A stretch of DNA of 64,000 nt, from contig NZ_CANMSK010000015.1 of the NCBI RefSeq assembly GCF_947500655.1, positions 42,097 through 106,096 of the forward strand. Direction: 5' to 3'. Source of the stretch: an uncultured Psychrosphaera sp. (GTDB lineage Bacteria > Pseudomonadota > Gammaproteobacteria > Enterobacterales > Alteromonadaceae). Positions 39,880 through 46,872 of the stretch are shown piece after piece. Both the position numbers and the translations under genes were made by a program. Under the pieces are notes generated by a model that saw only the letters and a program-made list of their open reading frames with translations, was not told the DNA's origin and ran no database searches. Within the stretch, counting starts at the first letter, position 1. Every line of letters starts with the position of its first letter.

Positions 39880-41754
39880 ATGCTAGAAAGAATCAGAGAA
39901 GGCTCTCAAGGGATCGTAGCTAAGTCCATTTTAGGTTTAGTTATATTAACGTTTGCCGTAAGTGGCATCGGTAGTTATATCAACAGCCAAGCGGATACAG
40001 CATTAGCGGTAGTGAATGATGTAGAAATAGGTCAGTCTGCATTTGAGCAAGCTTATCAAAGTGAACGTAACAGAATGCAATCGCAATATGGTGAAATGAT
40101 CGAACAGTTAATGTTAGATGATAACTACGTTGCCAACTTCAAAAAAGGTGTTCTTGAGCGTTTAATTATTGAAGAACTACAAAGACAAGAAGCAAATGAT
40201 TTAGGTATACGTGTTGGTGACGAGCAAATTCGTACTGCGATTCGTCAAATGCCAGAGTTTCAACAAGATGGTCAATTTGACAATGACCGTTATCTTGCTT
40301 TATTACGCCAAGCTGGTTTTCAGCCAAAAGAATTTAAAGAATACGTTCGTGAACAAATGAGTCGTACACAATATGTTGGTGCGGTATCAGGTTCAGAATT
40401 TGTTTTACCGAGTGAAGAAAAAGTATATAAAGAGTTAAGCGAACAAGTTCGTAGTTTTGATATGGTTACTATTTCTGCCGCTGGTTTAAGACCTAGCATT
40501 AAGCCAGAGCAAACTGATTTAGATGCATTTTATGCCGCTAATAAATATAGATATCAAACTCAACCTAAAGTAGCCGTTGATTACTTAGTTATCGACAGTG
40601 CTGAGTTAACTGCTGATATTGATGTATCTGAACAAGAAGTTGAAGCTTATTACAACGATAGCCTTGCTGCGTACACGCAAGAAGCACAGCGTCGTTTATC
40701 TCATATCTTAATTGAAACCGGTGATGATGCTGAAGCTGCAAAAGCGACAATCATGAAAGCTCAACAAGAACTTAATGCTGGAAAAGACTTTGCTGAATTA
40801 GCAAAACTTTACTCTACTGATACATTCAGTGGCGAAAATGGCGGTGATCTTGAGTGGGTTGATGCTGGCGTTATGGGTGATGAATTTGACGAAGCCGCAG
40901 CAAAACTTACTAAAGTTGGTGATGTGACTGATGTTGTTGAAACTGAATACGGTTATCACTTAATTAAATTAACAGATTTTAAAGCCGCTGTTGTTCAACC
41001 TTTAGCAGAAGTTAAAGATGATATTTTAGCGTCATTAAAACAGAATAAAATTACTGAAATTTATTTAGATGCGCAAACTCGTGCTGTTGAAACATCATAT
41101 GAAATAGCTGATACGTTAATAGACGCTGCAGAAGTTTCTGGTCTGAAAATGCAATCAACTGGTTTATTGTCTCGTGCTCAGTTGCCAGCTATTTTATTAG
41201 ACCCAAAAGTTACTGACAAATTATTTGATGAAGAGTTTATTAACGAAGGATTAAACAGTGATTTAATCGAGTTAAACGATGATAAATCAATAATTGTACG
41301 CGTTAATGAATACGAAGCTGCAAAACAGCAATCATTAGATGATGTATTAGCGAACGTAACAGCTGCTGTTGTTGCACAACAAGCTACAGAATTAGCGGAT
41401 GTTAAAGCGACAGAGATTTTAACTAAGTTAAATGCTGGTGAAGCATTATCAAGCTTAGGTCTTAATGTTGAAAGTCAAACTGATGTCGCTCGTTATGAGA
41501 CGAAAGTTGATGTAACAGTAAGAGACAAAGTATTTGCATTAGCTAAGCCAGTAGACGGCACTAAAGAGTTTTCTACTGTTAGTTTAAATAATGGTGATGC
41601 AGTTGTTATCTCGTTGAATTCAGTGTCTCAGAAAGCGTCTGAGGGAGCAGAAGATACAACTAAGCAACAAGTTGAAGCACTTGTGACTCGCATTACTGCA
41701 AAAGCGTATATAGATACACTTAAAGCAACGGCAGATATTGAAATAAACCTGTAG
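39880..41754 (+). CDS. ppiD: Periplasmic folding chaperone PpiD
   Basis: A SurA-like protein tethered to the inner membrane (624 residues). One helix lies at about 14-35 (GIVAKSILGLVILTFAVSGI), then a SurA_N-type helical region, and a parvulin/PpiC domain at about 262-355 (RRLSHILIETGDD to YGYHLIKL). It helps newly exported proteins at the Sec translocon. The ATG at 39880 is chosen over a GTG two codons earlier because AGAGAAG is then well spaced. The position after hupB is standard. It closes the conserved block on this side. Confidence 0.93.
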   Translation: MLERIREGSQGIVAKSILGLVILTFAVSGIGSYINSQADTALAVVNDVEIGQSAFEQAYQSERNRMQSQYGEMIEQLMLDDNYVANFKKGVLERLIIEELQRQEANDLGIRVGDEQIRTAIRQMPEFQQDGQFDNDRYLALLRQAGFQPKEFKEYVREQMSRTQYVGAVSGSEFVLPSEEKVYKELSEQVRSFDMVTISAAGLRPSIKPEQTDLDAFYAANKYRYQTQPKVAVDYLVIDSAELTADIDVSEQEVEAYYNDSLAAYTQEAQRRLSHILIETGDDAEAAKATIMKAQQELNAGKDFAELAKLYSTDTFSGENGGDLEWVDAGVMGDEFDEAAAKLTKVGDVTDVVETEYGYHLIKLTDFKAAVVQPLAEVKDDILASLKQNKITEIYLDAQTRAVETSYEIADTLIDAAEVSGLKMQSTGLLSRAQLPAILLDPKVTDKLFDEEFINEGLNSDLIELNDDKSIIVRVNEYEAAKQQSLDDVLANVTAAVVAQQATELADVKATEILTKLNAGEALSSLGLNVESQTDVARYETKVDVTVRDKVFALAKPVDGTKEFSTVSLNNGDAVVISLNSVSQKASEGAEDTTKQQVEALVTRITAKAYIDTLKATADIEINL

Positions 41755-41780
41755 TTATTGCACGTTTATTTAGGAATTAG

Positions 41781-41805
41781 AAAAGGCTCTTAGGAGCCTT
41801 TTTTG
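41781..41805 (+). terminator. Intrinsic terminator of ppiD
   Basis: AAGGCTC and GAGCCTT pair around TTAG and are followed by six T. Confidence 0.85.
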
Positions 41806-41814
41806 GTGGGTGAA

Positions 41815-41925
41815 AAGCAGGGGTAAGGGCCGCTGGAAGCTAGAAGGCTTGAGGGCTGGAAGGAAAAGCGAAAGAAGCTTTAAGGCGGGAAGGCTATAGG
41901 GCTTGAAGGAAAAGTGAAGAGTCGC
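41815..41925 (+). repeat. Degenerate 7-bp repeat cluster, left side of the accessory region
   Basis: The stretch is built from units such as GGAAGGC, GGAAGCT, TAGAAGGC and GAGGGCT, rich in purines and without an open frame. The same family in the opposite orientation lies at 45494-45660 and 45714-45741. It marks the left edge of the accessory region. Confidence 0.55.
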
Positions 41926-41939
41926 TGTAAACAAAAGTA

Positions 41940-42011
41940 CGAACCTGCGGTTCGCTGCTGAACAATTGACTTACTAGATTGTGCAAATTAGAGTGGTTGT
42001 CCACGTTATAT
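41940..42011 (+). repeat. 72-bp direct repeat, copy A
   Basis: It starts with the hairpin CGAACC-TGC-GGTTCG and continues through CAATTGACTTA, ATTAGAG and ACGTTAT. It matches copy B (42594-42665) at 58 of 72 positions by my count without gaps. It precedes the Imm63-like gene by 20 bases. Confidence 0.8.
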
Positions 42012-42031
42012 TTACTTAGGGATGAAGACGG

Positions 42032-42565
42032 ATGATGGGAAATAGTATTGATTCAGTTCGTGTTCTTGTCTATGAGCTAGGTAAGAAAATTAATGTCCCT
42101 TTAGGTCTATTAAGTTTACCCAATAAACCCATTGGAGATGGGACTCCTCATATAGAAATAGAAGATGATAGGTATCATTTTGTATCTAGTGAACGAGGTA
42201 GAGAGTTATGGAGAAAAAGCACTATTGATCTTAATGAATTGATGTATTGGATGTTTAGCTTGATTACGTCTTCAATGGCATATAAGTATGAGCGTAAAAA
42301 CCGCATTGAAGGACAAGACCATAGAAGAATCGTTTTTTCAAAGAAAATAGAATTACTTAATATTTTAAATCCAGAATGGTCAAGACGTGAAGAAATAGAA
42401 CTCAAAAAAATACTATTAAATAACCCATATGATGATGACATAGATGCAAGACTTTCGATGAGTGAAAAGTTAATTGATAAAGGAGTTGCACCTGAAGAAG
42501 CATATCGAAAGGCATGTTTAAAATACCCGTTACCAGAAAGATCAATTGATGGGCTCACAGGCTAA
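42032..42565 (+). CDS. Imm63-like immunity protein (orphan)
   Basis: A 177-residue cytoplasmic, helix-rich protein. The segment LNELMYWMFSLITSSMAY, then YERKNRIEGQDHRRIVFSKKIELL and LNPEW (about residues 68-118) matches the Imm63 family pattern, predicted immunity proteins of polymorphic toxin systems. No toxin is adjacent, so it would be an orphan protecting against toxins of rivals. The TAA stop overlaps a TAACAAA sequence, as in integron cassettes. The start ATG at 42032 (or 42035) follows AGGGATGAAGACGG. The family name is from memory of the motif. Confidence 0.65.
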   Translation: MMGNSIDSVRVLVYELGKKINVPLGLLSLPNKPIGDGTPHIEIEDDRYHFVSSERGRELWRKSTIDLNELMYWMFSLITSSMAYKYERKNRIEGQDHRRIVFSKKIELLNILNPEWSRREEIELKKILLNNPYDDDIDARLSMSEKLIDKGVAPEEAYRKACLKYPLPERSIDGLTG

Positions 42566-42809
42566 CAAAAAATATAAAAGATTAAAAGCCGGGCGAACCT
42601 GCGGTTCGCTGATAATCAATTGACTTATCATATTGGGAGAATTAGAGCAGATGTCTACGTTATTTGTTGGACTGCATTTATATACAATCCCGATCAATTT
42701 CCTACCAAGTCAAGAAAACAGGAACAATGCCCATCCTTGGGGGATCACAAAAAAACGAGTCGGTACGTAACAAAGGTGTGGTAAATGTTGTAGAGGTTTG
42801 ATATTAATA
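42566..42809. other. Intergenic spacer with repeat copy B
   Basis: It holds the second 72-bp repeat and about 145 further bases with no gene. GTTGGAC at 42664-42670 fits the GTTRRRY core of an attC right end, and TAACAAA sits at the Imm63 stop, but the arms between them do not pair well, so I do not call an attC here. Confidence 0.4.
42594..42665 (+). repeat. 72-bp direct repeat, copy B
   Basis: The same element as copy A, with a 7-bp stem GCGAACC/GGTTCGC. The 654-base distance between the copies equals one gene-plus-spacer unit holding the Imm63-like gene. The hairpin alone occurs a third time at 63884. Confidence 0.8.
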
Positions 42810-42905
42810 GTGAAAATAAATAAGAGGAACGGCGTTGTCAGAAACTTAGGCAATCGTCCTCTGATTAAATTCTTATACGACTTTAATATGGATGAACCCT
42901 CATAA
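42810..42905 (+). CDS. Possible 31-residue leader ORF before the SLATT gene
   Basis: A GTG-started frame of 31 codons (KINKRNGVVRNLGNRPLIK and an acidic end) stops with TAA directly against the ATG of the SLATT gene and in the same frame. AGAGG lies 13 bases upstream, which is weak. It could be a coupled leader peptide or a remnant of another gene. I do not recognise it. Confidence 0.25.
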   Translation: MKINKRNGVVRNLGNRPLIKFLYDFNMDEPS

Positions 42906-43430
42906 ATGGCACTATTTTCTAAAAAAGAAGCTGAGACGGAAAAAACTAAATCAGCCGAAGAATTTTGTAAAAGTGTAATCCAAGGTTTTAAAGAAAAATC
43001 TAGTCACAATAAAAATGAATCCATGTTTTGTTTTTGGTTGTCGATGGGAGGCGCTTTAGCAGCACCTATATTTGTTACTCTAGGTGAGGATTTTGCTATA
43101 TTTCTTGGCTGTTATGGAAATGTTTTTATCCTTTCAAAACTAATTCCATCATTATTATCTGTTTCTGTAGCTTTTTCTACCGCATGGCTGCAATTACGAA
43201 AGCCCCAGCAGTTATGGGCTTTATATAGAACCTCACAACGAGAATTAGAAGATAATTTATATAAGTATCAATACAAAGTGGCTGACTATGATAACCATAA
43301 AAATCCTGATAAGCACTTAGTTGAAAATGTTACTAGAATAGCACTTGATGCTCATTACTCTTGGTTACCAATGGTTCCAAACCCAGAAGATATCAAGTCT
43401 TCCTCATCCACCAAAGCGAAGAACAAATGA
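42906..43430 (+). CDS. SLATT/DUF4231-like two-helix membrane protein
   Basis: A 174-residue protein with a charged N-terminus (1-38), two membrane helices (about 41-62 and 74-96) and a cytoplasmic tail with LWALYRTSQRELEDNLYKYQ (103-122), Y128 and a late W153. This W-YR-L-E-Y pattern after the second helix is that of DUF4231, a member of the SLATT group of predicted pore-forming effectors in nucleotide-signal conflict systems. An in-frame TAA stands immediately before the ATG, fixing the start. Its TGA overlaps the next gene's ATG (ATGA), so both are translated as a unit. Family placement is by pattern only. Confidence 0.65.
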   Translation: MALFSKKEAETEKTKSAEEFCKSVIQGFKEKSSHNKNESMFCFWLSMGGALAAPIFVTLGEDFAIFLGCYGNVFILSKLIPSLLSVSVAFSTAWLQLRKPQQLWALYRTSQRELEDNLYKYQYKVADYDNHKNPDKHLVENVTRIALDAHYSWLPMVPNPEDIKSSSSTKAKNK

Positions 43431-44020
43431 GTACCTTTAAAGTTGAATCAACCATAATAAATACAAAATTTGGAAAGTTTGATTTTTATTGTTTTAGTTG
43501 GGGAGATCATGAAGAAGATAATATCCTTGTGTTAAAGAACGGTGATAGTGGTAAATCTCCTCTTTTAAGGATTCAAAGTGCTTGCTACACAGCTGAGATC
43601 TTTAAAAGCCTTGACTGCGATTGCCATGCACAATTGAGTGAAAGCCAAAGAGTTATATCTGAAAATGGTGGTTTATTGATATACATGTTATGTGACGGCA
43701 GAGGTGCAGGTCTTTTAAATAAAATTAAAGGGATGGATTTAGGTATTACGCATGGGTTAGATACATCAGAAGCTTATCATCACTTAGGTTTAGAGCAAGA
43801 CCCAAGAGATTATCAAAGAGCCTGTGAAATATTGTCATATTTCCATATTAAAGAGGTAAAATTACTAACAAATAACCCTCGAAAAGTTGATGCACTTGCA
43901 TCAAATGGTATTGATGTCTATCGTCAGCCATTGGAGATTTCTTCAACTAAAAGTTCAAAATCATACTTAAAAACGAAAGCATTAAAAATGGGTCATATGC
44001 TTAGAGAGTTTGATTTATAG
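43427..44020 (+). CDS. GTP cyclohydrolase II homologue with Met in place of the catalytic Tyr
   Basis: A 197-residue RibA-type enzyme without the DHBP synthase domain. The zinc ligands Cys53, Cys64 and Cys66 (SAC, CDC), Arg48, the Asp125/Arg127 pair (DPRDY) and Thr148/Lys153 (LLTNNPRK) all match E. coli RibA. DGRGAGLLNKIKGMD puts Met103 where E. coli has the catalytic Tyr105. A Streptomyces paralogue with Met here is reported (from memory) to stop at the formylated pyrimidine. It starts at an ATGA overlap with the SLATT gene; no riboflavin genes are nearby, so a role outside riboflavin synthesis is inferred. An attC-like site follows directly. Confidence 0.85.
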   Translation: MSTFKVESTIINTKFGKFDFYCFSWGDHEEDNILVLKNGDSGKSPLLRIQSACYTAEIFKSLDCDCHAQLSESQRVISENGGLLIYMLCDGRGAGLLNKIKGMDLGITHGLDTSEAYHHLGLEQDPRDYQRACEILSYFHIKEVKLLTNNPRKVDALASNGIDVYRQPLEISSTKSSKSYLKTKALKMGHMLREFDL

Positions 44021-44021
44021 T

Positions 44022-44118
44022 CGTATAACAAGTTGTTTAAACGGACACAAACTGCTGGCTGTGCTCGTTCCTCGCTATTATAGCCAGCCATTTTTAGCCG
44101 CTTAGCAAAGCGTTAGGT
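44022..44118 (+). other. attC-like recombination site 1
   Basis: Just after the cyclohydrolase stop, TATAACA (R''-like) begins a region that ends in GCGTTAGGT, with GTTAGGT (44112-44118) fitting the GTTRRRY core. Inner arms TTTAAACGG and CCGCTTAGC and a central TGGCT/AGCCA stem give an imperfect hairpin. This is the usual layout of integron cassette sites in marine gammaproteobacteria. No integrase gene is in the window. Confidence 0.6.
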
Positions 44119-44135
44119 GAAAGGAGTATCAAAAA

Positions 44136-44750
44136 TTGACTAAAGGACATAGCGCGACCATCATCGCAACAATAGTAGCCGCAGTTATTACAGCAGCTGC
44201 CTCTCTTTATATTCACTTTGACTCTCCAGAAATCGATATTTTAGGAACAGTAGCTGAGAAAACTGATTATGAAGAAGAGGGAAATCCTAAGAATCCTACT
44301 CTAAATATCGTAGATGTCTTTGTTACGCCTATTGATACAAAGATTCCTACAAGTTTTTTTGCAGAAATATCAAACACTGGCTCTGTTTCAGCTAAAGACA
44401 TTTACCTTGCTTTAGACTTCGGATAATCAACAATTCAAGAATGTGAGTTACAACCAGATTCCATTGCAAAACCAATCGAATCTGAGGCTCTTTCTATTCA
44501 AACTTACAGTGTCGCTGAACTTCGCAAAGACTCGTCCTTATACATTAGCTGCGCTATAAATTTGCCCTATTTTAAGAAAATACAGGTTGGGGGAGGCAAC
44601 GTCAGCCTTGAAAAAAGCCTAACTTATGACGCATACAAAAACTCCATGAATGGAGAAAGTATTGGATTTTACGGCGGTATATGGCGAGCCATTATTGTTT
44701 TCCTTCTTCTTATGGTCGCATTTAAAATAATAGGGTTTCTTTTTGATTAA
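44136..44750 (+). pseudogene. Membrane-protein gene split by one in-frame TAA
   Basis: AAAGGAG followed eight bases later by a TTG at 44136 opens 96 codons up to a TAA at 44424-44426. The same frame then continues with no stop to 44750. Joined, it would be about 204 residues: an N-terminal helix (ATIIATIVAAVITAAASLYI), an extracytoplasmic beta-rich domain (TLNIVDVFVTPIDTKIPTSF onward) and a C-terminal helix (WRAIIVFLLLMVAFKIIGFLF). The TAA interrupts SAKDIYLALDFG and STIQECEL. The family is unknown. It lies between two attC-like sites, so it forms one cassette. Confidence 0.6.
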
Positions 44751-44753
44751 ATC

Positions 44754-44813
44754 ACCTAACAAAGCCATTAAAGCTTACAGTGTAACAAGGCCATCCACTT
44801 TAATTTGTTATTG
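44754..44813 (+). other. attC-like recombination site 2
   Basis: TAACAA (44757-44762) pairs with TTGTTA (44805-44810), and ATTAAAG (44767-44773) with CTTTAAT (44798-44804), leaving an AGCC bulge on one side only and a 24-base loop. Paired outer and inner boxes with an unpaired offset are the hallmarks of a short attC. It begins three bases after the split gene's stop. Confidence 0.5.
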
Positions 44814-44918
44814 AAAATAAAATAAGTTATTGAATATTAGAAGGGTGTGAAATATTGTGGTTTTTATTTAAAGAGATTGGCTGAGAATGAGAAATTCTAC
44901 AGCTTTGTTATGTTGCAT

Positions 44919-45362
44919 ATGAATAAACTAACTCTTGTCGTATTAGTAACTATTTTCCTTTCTGGTTGTGCTCAAACAGTAACTTCACATGGATATACTC
45001 CGGGAAAAGAGTTCTACATCACTTTTATTTACCCAGATAAAACTCCTGCATACGGTGTAACATTTAATTGTAAAGGCTCAAGCAAGTACTCTTCCAGTGA
45101 AATTATTTCTAATGCACTTAATAAGTCAGCGACTAAATCAGATAAAAATGGGCTTTTGGTTCTAAAACATGATGGTGCAGAAGAATATGATAGTTACAAA
45201 CAAATAGGTTCATTTCAGTGGGCGCATAGCTCAAGTGACTCTGCAGATTGTGACTTTTACCTATTAAACAAAAAAGTATACTCTGGTTCAATTAACGAAT
45301 TTAATCATCCAGTTAAGATTACTATATCCAGAACTGCAAATATAACAACAATAAATGAATAA
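44919..45362 (+). CDS. Small lipoprotein
   Basis: A 147-residue lipoprotein: MNKLTLVVLVTIFLSGC gives a lipobox with Cys17 as the modified residue. The open frame goes back to 44847, but only the ATG at 44919 (or 44910) puts the signal peptide first. The mature part reads as one beta-rich domain (EFYITFIYPDKTPAYGVTFNCKG to HPVKITISRTAN) with three Cys. No family is recognised. It is the last gene of the accessory region and follows attC-like site 2 at about 106 bases. Confidence 0.6.
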   Translation: MNKLTLVVLVTIFLSGCAQTVTSHGYTPGKEFYITFIYPDKTPAYGVTFNCKGSSKYSSSEIISNALNKSATKSDKNGLLVLKHDGAEEYDSYKQIGSFQWAHSSSDSADCDFYLLNKKVYSGSINEFNHPVKITISRTANITTINE

Positions 45363-45493
45363 GACGGGTCAGGGTTAAATTAAATCTTAGATATAAATTG
45401 TTTAATTGTTAGTTGAACAGAGAGTGGTTGGGGCGTTTTTTGACTATACGAGCAACTGATACAAAACATGTCTACTTTTACGAGGTCACATCA

Positions 45494-45660
45494 AGCTTAC
45501 AGCTTACAGCTTACAGCTTACAGCTTACAGCTTACAGCTTTAAAGCCTTACCGCCCTCTAGCTTTATCGCCCTCCAGCCTTACCGCCTTAAAGCCTTACC
45601 GCCCTCTAGTTTTGACGTCTTCCAGCCTTACCGCCTTCCAACTTCCAGCTCTCCGCCCAC
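45494..45660 (-). repeat. 7-bp repeat array and degenerate cluster, right side
   Basis: Six exact tandem AGCTTAC units (45494-45535) and a partial seventh lead into looser CTTCCAGC, CTTACCGC and CCTCTAGC units up to 45660. Read on the minus strand these are GTAAGCT, GGAAGGC and GAGGGC, the same family as 41815-41925 but in inverse orientation. Confidence 0.75.
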
Positions 45661-45691
45661 AAAAAAGCGAACTAAATAGTTCGCTTTTTTT
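45661..45691. terminator. Bidirectional terminator
   Basis: AAAAGCGAACTA and TAGTTCGCTTTT pair with a two-base loop, with A tracts before and T tracts after. It can end ychF transcription on the minus strand and the accessory region on the plus strand. Confidence 0.85.
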
Positions 45692-45713
45692 ATCTTGCTT
45701 TGTTTTTTTATTT

Positions 45714-45741
45714 TGCTTACAGCTTACAGCTTACAGCTTAC
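45714..45741 (-). repeat. 7-bp repeats touching the ychF stop codon
   Basis: Four AGCTTAC-type units, the first and last imperfect. On the minus strand the ychF TAA is the TAA inside the first GTGTAAGCT unit, so the array begins exactly at the stop. Confidence 0.8.
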
Positions 45742-46829
45742 ACGTTAAATTGGAAGTGGATAACATCACCGTCTTTAACTATGTAGCTTTTGCCTTCTGA
45801 GCGCCATTTACCGGCGTTTTTGGCACCTTGTTCACCATTGTTATCAACAAAGTCTTGGTAGCCTATTGTTTCAGCTCGGATGAAGCCTTTTTCAAAGTCT
45901 GTGTGGATTTTACCAGCGGCTTGTGGCGCGGTAGAACCTTCTGTGTATGTCCAAGCTCTTACTTCTTTAACTCCAGCCGTGAAGTAAGTATTTAGTTTTA
46001 GCAACTCATAACCAGAACGAATTACACGGTTAAGGCCTGGTTCTTCCCAGCCTAAGTCTTCCATAAATTCAGCTAAGTCTTCTGGCTCTAATTCTGATAA
46101 TTCAGATTCAATTGCGGCACACACTGCAACTACAACGGCGTTTTCGCCTGATGCAATTTCACGCACTTTATCTAAAAATGGATTGTTTTCAAATCCGTCT
46201 TCTGCCACGTTGGCAATATACATTGTTGGCTTCATTGTTAGTAGGTTCAAGTAGCTAATAGCAGCGGCTTCTTCTTTTGTTAACTCAACAGAGCGAGCCA
46301 TGCCACCTTCATCAATGATAGGCTTTAATTTTTCTAATACTTGAACTTCAAATTTAGCGTCAGCATCGCCGCCTTTGGCTTTTTTTGCATTACGGTATAG
46401 AGCATTGTCGATTGAGTCCATATCCGCTAATGCTAATTCTGTATTGATAACGTCGATGTCTTCTTGCGGGTTAACTTTACCTGCAACGTGAACGATATTG
46501 TCGTCATCAAAACAACGTACAACATGACCAATTGCGTCAGTTTCACGTATGTTCGCTAAGAATTGATTACCTAAACCTTCACCTTTTGATGCACCTTTCA
46601 CTAAGCCGGCAATATCTACAAATTCCATAGTCGTAGGAAGTACACGTTGCGGGGTTACTATCTCTGCTAATTTATCTAAACGTAAATCAGGAACTGGAAC
46701 CACGCCGGTATTAGGCTCAATGGTACAGAATGGGAAGTTGGCAGCTTCGATGCCCGCTTTTGTTAACGCGTTAAATAATGTTGATTTACCAACATTTGGT
46801 AATCCTACAATTCCACATTTAAAACCCAT
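45738..46829 (-). CDS. ychF: YchF/OLA1 family P-loop ATPase
   Basis: A ribosome-associated ATPase of the Obg superfamily (363 residues), a negative factor in oxidative-stress responses in E. coli. P-loop GLPNVGKST is at 8-16, FCTIEPN is switch [18 protein letters not shown] is G3, and a C-terminal TGS domain ends with the usual [11 protein letters not shown]. It forms a minus-strand unit with pth and rplY. Its stop codon lies in a 7-bp repeat. Confidence 0.96.
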   Translation of the reverse strand: MGFKCGIVGLPNVGKSTLFNALTKAGIEAANFPFCTIEPNTGVVPVPDLRLDKLAEIVTPQRVLPTTMEFVDIAGLVKGASKGEGLGNQFLANIRETDAIGHVVRCFDDDNIVHVAGKVNPQEDIDVINTELALADMDSIDNALYRNAKKAKGGDADAKFEVQVLEKLKPIIDEGGMARSVELTKEEAAAISYLNLLTMKPTMYIANVAEDGFENNPFLDKVREIASGENAVVVAVCAAIESELSELEPEDLAEFMEDLGWEEPGLNRVIRSGYELLKLNTYFTAGVKEVRAWTYTEGSTAPQAAGKIHTDFEKGFIRAETIGYQDFVDNNGEQGAKNAGKWRSEGKSYIVKDGDVIHFQFNV

Positions 46830-46872
46830 GATGGTTCCTTAATCAAATACTTAAAATTATGTTAAATTTGGT

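Larger units (their letters stand above)
45363..45737. other. Repeat-rich spacer at the right edge of the accessory region
   Basis: No gene is present. The open frames here consist of translated 7-bp repeats. It holds the repeat arrays and one terminator listed separately. Confidence 0.7.

Noticed and set aside
42559..42670. A third attC-like site around repeat copy B
   Set aside because: TAACAAA and GTTGGAC cores exist, but the inner arms do not pair and the repeat is shared with copy A, which lacks such cores.
45413..45800. Plus-strand frames rich in SLQLTAY and LPPSS
   Set aside because: They are translations of the AGCTTAC heptamer and related repeats, with no family resemblance.
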